Shown here piece after piece: positions 7,932 to 10,110 of a DNA stretch of 10,110 nucleotides; position 1 is the first letter of the stretch; each line of letters begins with the position of its first letter. The stretch comes from Gemmatimonadota bacterium (GTDB lineage: Bacteria > Gemmatimonadota > Gemmatimonadetes > JACCXV01 > JAHWKZ01). The notes under the pieces were generated by a model. That model was not told where the DNA came from and did not search any database. It worked only from the letters and a program-made list of their open reading frames with translations. The DNA lies in the NCBI GenBank assembly GCA_030641505.1, contig DAOWHI010000272.1, positions 1 to 10,110 on the forward strand. Direction: 5' to 3'. Made by a program: the position numbers and the translations under genes.

Positions 7932-9610
7932 CAGGCCGGTCGATCCGATCGACGAGCTTGCTCGTTGCCCTCGCCCCGGGTGAGCGCTTCACGCTCTTGC
8001 GCCGCCAGCGCATCGAGCAACCGCTCGGCCTCGCCGCGCGTCATCCCGCTTGGTGAGCCAAGCCCGCCGGTCGACGGGGGTTGCATTCCGCGGCCGCCCC
8101 CACCCGGACCACCACCGGCTCCAGCACCGCCACCCGTCGCACCGCCACCGCCACCACCACCAGCAGCTTGGTCCCGACGTCGGAGTGCCAACTCGAGATT
8201 GTGCTTAGCATCCATATCGTCGGGTTCGCGCAACAGCGCCTCACGGTACGCCGCCACCGCACTATCCCAATACCGTTGGCTATCGTCAGGCTCGGCGACC
8301 TCGGCCTGCTCGGCGATCCGAAAGCGTCCGTTACCCGCGTTGTACCACCCCTCGGACGCGCGACGGCGCGTGTCGGCGGTACGGGCCGCCACAGCATGGC
8401 TCGCGGCCGCCTCTCGAAACTCGCCCAACCGATAGGCGGCGTTGCCACGATTGTACGCGTCCTCCGGCTTGGCATCCGCTGCGCGGTCGGTTTGTCGCCA
8501 AGTCGTGAGGGCATCGCTATATCGTCCTTCTTCGTACATCTCCTCCGGTCCGCTCGCCCGACCCATCGCAAGAGCCAATACCGCCGCTACCATCACCAGT
8601 GCCGGTTTCGGTCGCCGACGGATCGCGCCAAACCCCATCAACGTTTCCAGCCCCAGCGCGATCAGGGCGACGATCAGCGGCCATCGGTAGCGATCGGCTC
8701 GGCGCCGGGACTCGCGACCGATCGAGCGTCCAGTGTCGAGCGCCTGTAAATGACCGATCATGGCCGGCAAATCGCCATCGCCCGCTTCGAGTGCGATGAA
8801 CCTTCCCCCTGTCTCATTGGCCATACGCTGCAGCTTTTCGCGATCGAGGCGCGAGACGACGGGCTCGCCGCGATCTTCAACCCAACGGTTTGTGCCAACT
8901 GGAACACGGGCGCCTTCCTCGGTACCGATCCCGATTACGTTGACTTCGATCCCACGTCCGCGTGCGGCTCGCGCGACCGACTCCAATCCGCCACCGTGAT
9001 CTTCCCCGTCAGACAGCACGACAATCGTTCTTCCTGGTGCGTTATCAGGTGGGAAAGCGTCCATCGCCGATCCAAGCGCCCGACCGAGATCGGTGCTCGG
9101 ATCGCTGACCCAATCCGGACCGACTGACGACAGATAGAGATCGATCGCCGCCGCATCACGGGTCAACGGAACGACGAGCGCCGCTTCTCCGGCGAAGATT
9201 GCCAGCCCGCTCTCGGCTGTCGGCAGCGTCGCCAAGATTTGCCGGATGGCGAGTTTCGCTCGCTCAAGACGACTCGGCTCGACGTCGGAGGCCAACATGG
9301 AACGCGAAACATCCAGCGCGAAAACAACCTCTTGCCCCACCGGTAACGGAGCAACACGTTCGGTTCCCCACCGGGGTCCAGCGACCGCCAATACGAGCGC
9401 CGTCAAGGACAATACGAGCAGCACGCCGCGCGTTTGGCGGCGTCGGACCGGCAGCGGCTGTGTGCGACCACGGACCGGAGCTTCGGAGAACGCCTCGAGC
9501 GCCCGTTGACGTCGATTGAACGACCACACGATGGTGGCGATGACGACCGGCACCAGCGCCAGCGCGGTCAACCACTCAGGTCGTGACCAATCGATGGCGC
9601 CAAACGTCAC
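7928..9610 (-). CDS. batB: BatB-BatC fusion: membrane von Willebrand A protein with TPR tail
   Basis: The 560-residue Bat protein has two N-terminal membrane helices (13-31, 62-78) separated by a very basic loop. A VWA domain follows (about 93-290) with an intact metal-ion site: Asp100-Ser102-Ser104 in DVSRSM, Thr173 in PSTDLG and Asp201 in LSDGEDHG. A third helix (310-330) and, after RRRPKP, a fourth (336-350) lead into TPR-like repeats (356-478; DAYNRGNAAYRLGEFREAA is typical). Next comes a glycine-rich linker (484-508) and a C-terminal helix with LLDALAAQEREAL, as in BatC. BatB and BatC are separate genes in Bacteroides. VWA domains of this type bind protein partners through the metal. The GTG at 9608-9610 overlaps the batA stop as GTGA and has a strong GGAGG; an extra upstream extension of 25 residues would lie inside batA and is rejected. 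Confidence 0.9.
   Translation of the reverse strand: MTFGAIDWSRPEWLTALALVPVVIATIVWSFNRRQRALEAFSEAPVRGRTQPLPVRRRQTRGVLLVLSLTALVLAVAGPRWGTERVAPLPVGQEVVFALDVSRSMLASDVEPSRLERAKLAIRQILATLPTAESGLAIFAGEAALVVPLTRDAAAIDLYLSSVGPDWVSDPSTDLGRALGSAMDAFPPDNAPGRTIVVLSDGEDHGGGLESVARAARGRGIEVNVIGIGTEEGARVPVGTNRWVEDRGEPVVSRLDREKLQRMANETGGRFIALEAGDGDLPAMIGHLQALDTGRSIGRESRRRADRYRWPLIVALIALGLETLMGFGAIRRRPKPALVMVAAVLALAMGRASGPEEMYEEGRYSDALTTWRQTDRAADAKPEDAYNRGNAAYRLGEFREAAASHAVAARTADTRRRASEGWYNAGNGRFRIAEQAEVAEPDDSQRYWDSAVAAYREALLREPDDMDAKHNLELALRRRDQAAGGGGGGGATGGGAGAGGGPGGGGRGMQPPSTGGLGSPSGMTRGEAERLLDALAAQEREALTRGEGNEQARRSDRPAW
8087..8164 (-). repeat. Low-complexity GGT/GGC repeat coding a glycine-rich linker
   Basis: Irregular runs of GGN codons (seen as ccaccg/ccacca on the plus strand) encode residues 484-508 of the BatBC protein, nearly all Gly with a few Ala, Thr, Pro and Arg. 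It separates the TPR part from the C-terminal helix. Such slippage-prone tracts often vary in length between strains. Confidence 0.8.
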
Positions 9611-10110
9611 GGGAGCCTCCGAAACAGTGTGGCTCGCAGCGCGCCTTCGAGCATCACCAAGCCCAGCGTTGGGATCAGAAACCACAAATATCGCTCGAGA
9701 CGAACGACCGGCCGGCGACCCGTCAGCGGTGAACGCTCGAGACGATCGATCTCGGCGTACACCTGGTCTAGGGCCTGCGGATCGGTGGCCCGGTAGTACC
9801 GCCCACCGGTCCGCGCCGCGATCTGTTGTAGTGTCTCCTCGTCTATGCGGACGACGACGCGCACGTAGCGCCGTCCGAAGCGCGGGTCTTCCAGCAGATA
9901 CGGTGCCTCCCCGGTCGTGCCGACACCGATCGTGTATACGCGCACCCCGAGCGCGCGGGCGGTCTCGGCGGCGGTCAGCGGATCTACCTGGCCGGCGTTG
10001 TTGACGCCATCGGTTAACAAGATCGCGACCTTGCTTCGAGCATCCGATGCGCGCAAGCGGTTGACCGACGTGGCCAGCGCCGTGCCGATCGCGGTGCCCT
10101 CGGCGAGGCC
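9607..10110 (-). CDS. batA: BatA, von Willebrand A domain protein, C-terminal part (cut by window edge)
   Basis: About 167 C-terminal residues are visible; the start and the first metal-binding motif (DxSxS) lie beyond the right edge. What remains is typical of BatA: EGTAIGTALA with the metal-site Thr, then KVAILLTDGVNNAG with the metal-site Asp, the strand VRVYTIGVG, and the stretch DEETLQQIAARTGGRYYRAT leading to QVYAEIDRLE. A C-terminal membrane helix (YLWFLIPTLGLVMLEGAL) is followed by FRRLP, which suggests a short cytosolic tail and a VWA domain on the outer face of the inner membrane. The end overlaps batBC by 4 nt, so the two VWA proteins are likely made together. In Bat operons a MoxR ATPase and a DUF58 protein usually come just upstream; that part is not in the window. 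Confidence in family is high; the N-terminal half was not seen. Confidence 0.92.
   Translation of the reverse strand, partial: GLAEGTAIGTALATSVNRLRASDARSKVAILLTDGVNNAGQVDPLTAAETARALGVRVYTIGVGTTGEAPYLLEDPRFGRRYVRVVVRIDEETLQQIAARTGGRYYRATDPQALDQVYAEIDRLERSPLTGRRPVVRLERYLWFLIPTLGLVMLEGALRATLFRRLP
9616..9620 (-). promoter_or_regulatory. Ribosome binding site that fixes the batB GTG start
   Basis: GGAGG on the minus strand, inside the last codons of batA, is 5 nt before the GTG at 9608-9610. It supports the GTGA-overlap start and coupling of batB translation to batA. Confidence 0.75.

Noticed and set aside
8087..8164. Possible tandem repeat or CRISPR-like array
   Set aside because: The repeats are irregular GGN codons inside one reading frame and encode a glycine linker; there are no spacers.

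Overview
The window is ordinary chromosomal sequence from a GC-rich, apparently diderm bacterium. Every gene lies on the minus strand, so the window reads from right to left. The best guess for the organism is Gemmatimonadota or a nearby phylum. This rests on the combination of fused Bat aerotolerance proteins, an endonuclease-type MutL and a BirA without a DNA-binding domain. It is inference, and a phylogeny would be needed to settle it.

Layout in transcription order (right to left): the 3' part of batA (von Willebrand A protein, cut by the right edge); batB fused to a batC-like TPR part; batD fused to a batE-like TPR/SH3 part; mutL (mismatch repair); miaA (tRNA isopentenylation); uppP (undecaprenyl-diphosphate phosphatase); nadC (quinolinate phosphoribosyltransferase); birA (biotin-protein ligase without the repressor domain); and the 5' part of coaX (type III pantothenate kinase, cut by the left edge).

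The eight genes are packed tightly. Four junctions (batA/batB, batB/batD, miaA/uppP, uppP/nadC) are 4-nt NTGA overlaps that start with GTG or TTG, and the largest gap is 26 nt (5494-5519). I see no promoter, terminator, RNA gene, mobile element or CRISPR array, so the set is probably one transcription unit extending past both edges. The genes form three groups: an envelope Bat complex (batA, batBC, batDE), information maintenance (mutL, miaA), and envelope or cofactor metabolism (uppP, nadC, birA, coaX).

No obviously new system is present. The points most worth a second look are the two Bat fusions with a consistent predicted periplasmic topology, a canonical-looking beta-clamp-binding pentapeptide in the MutL linker, and a strong excess of the palindrome CGATCG over the whole window.
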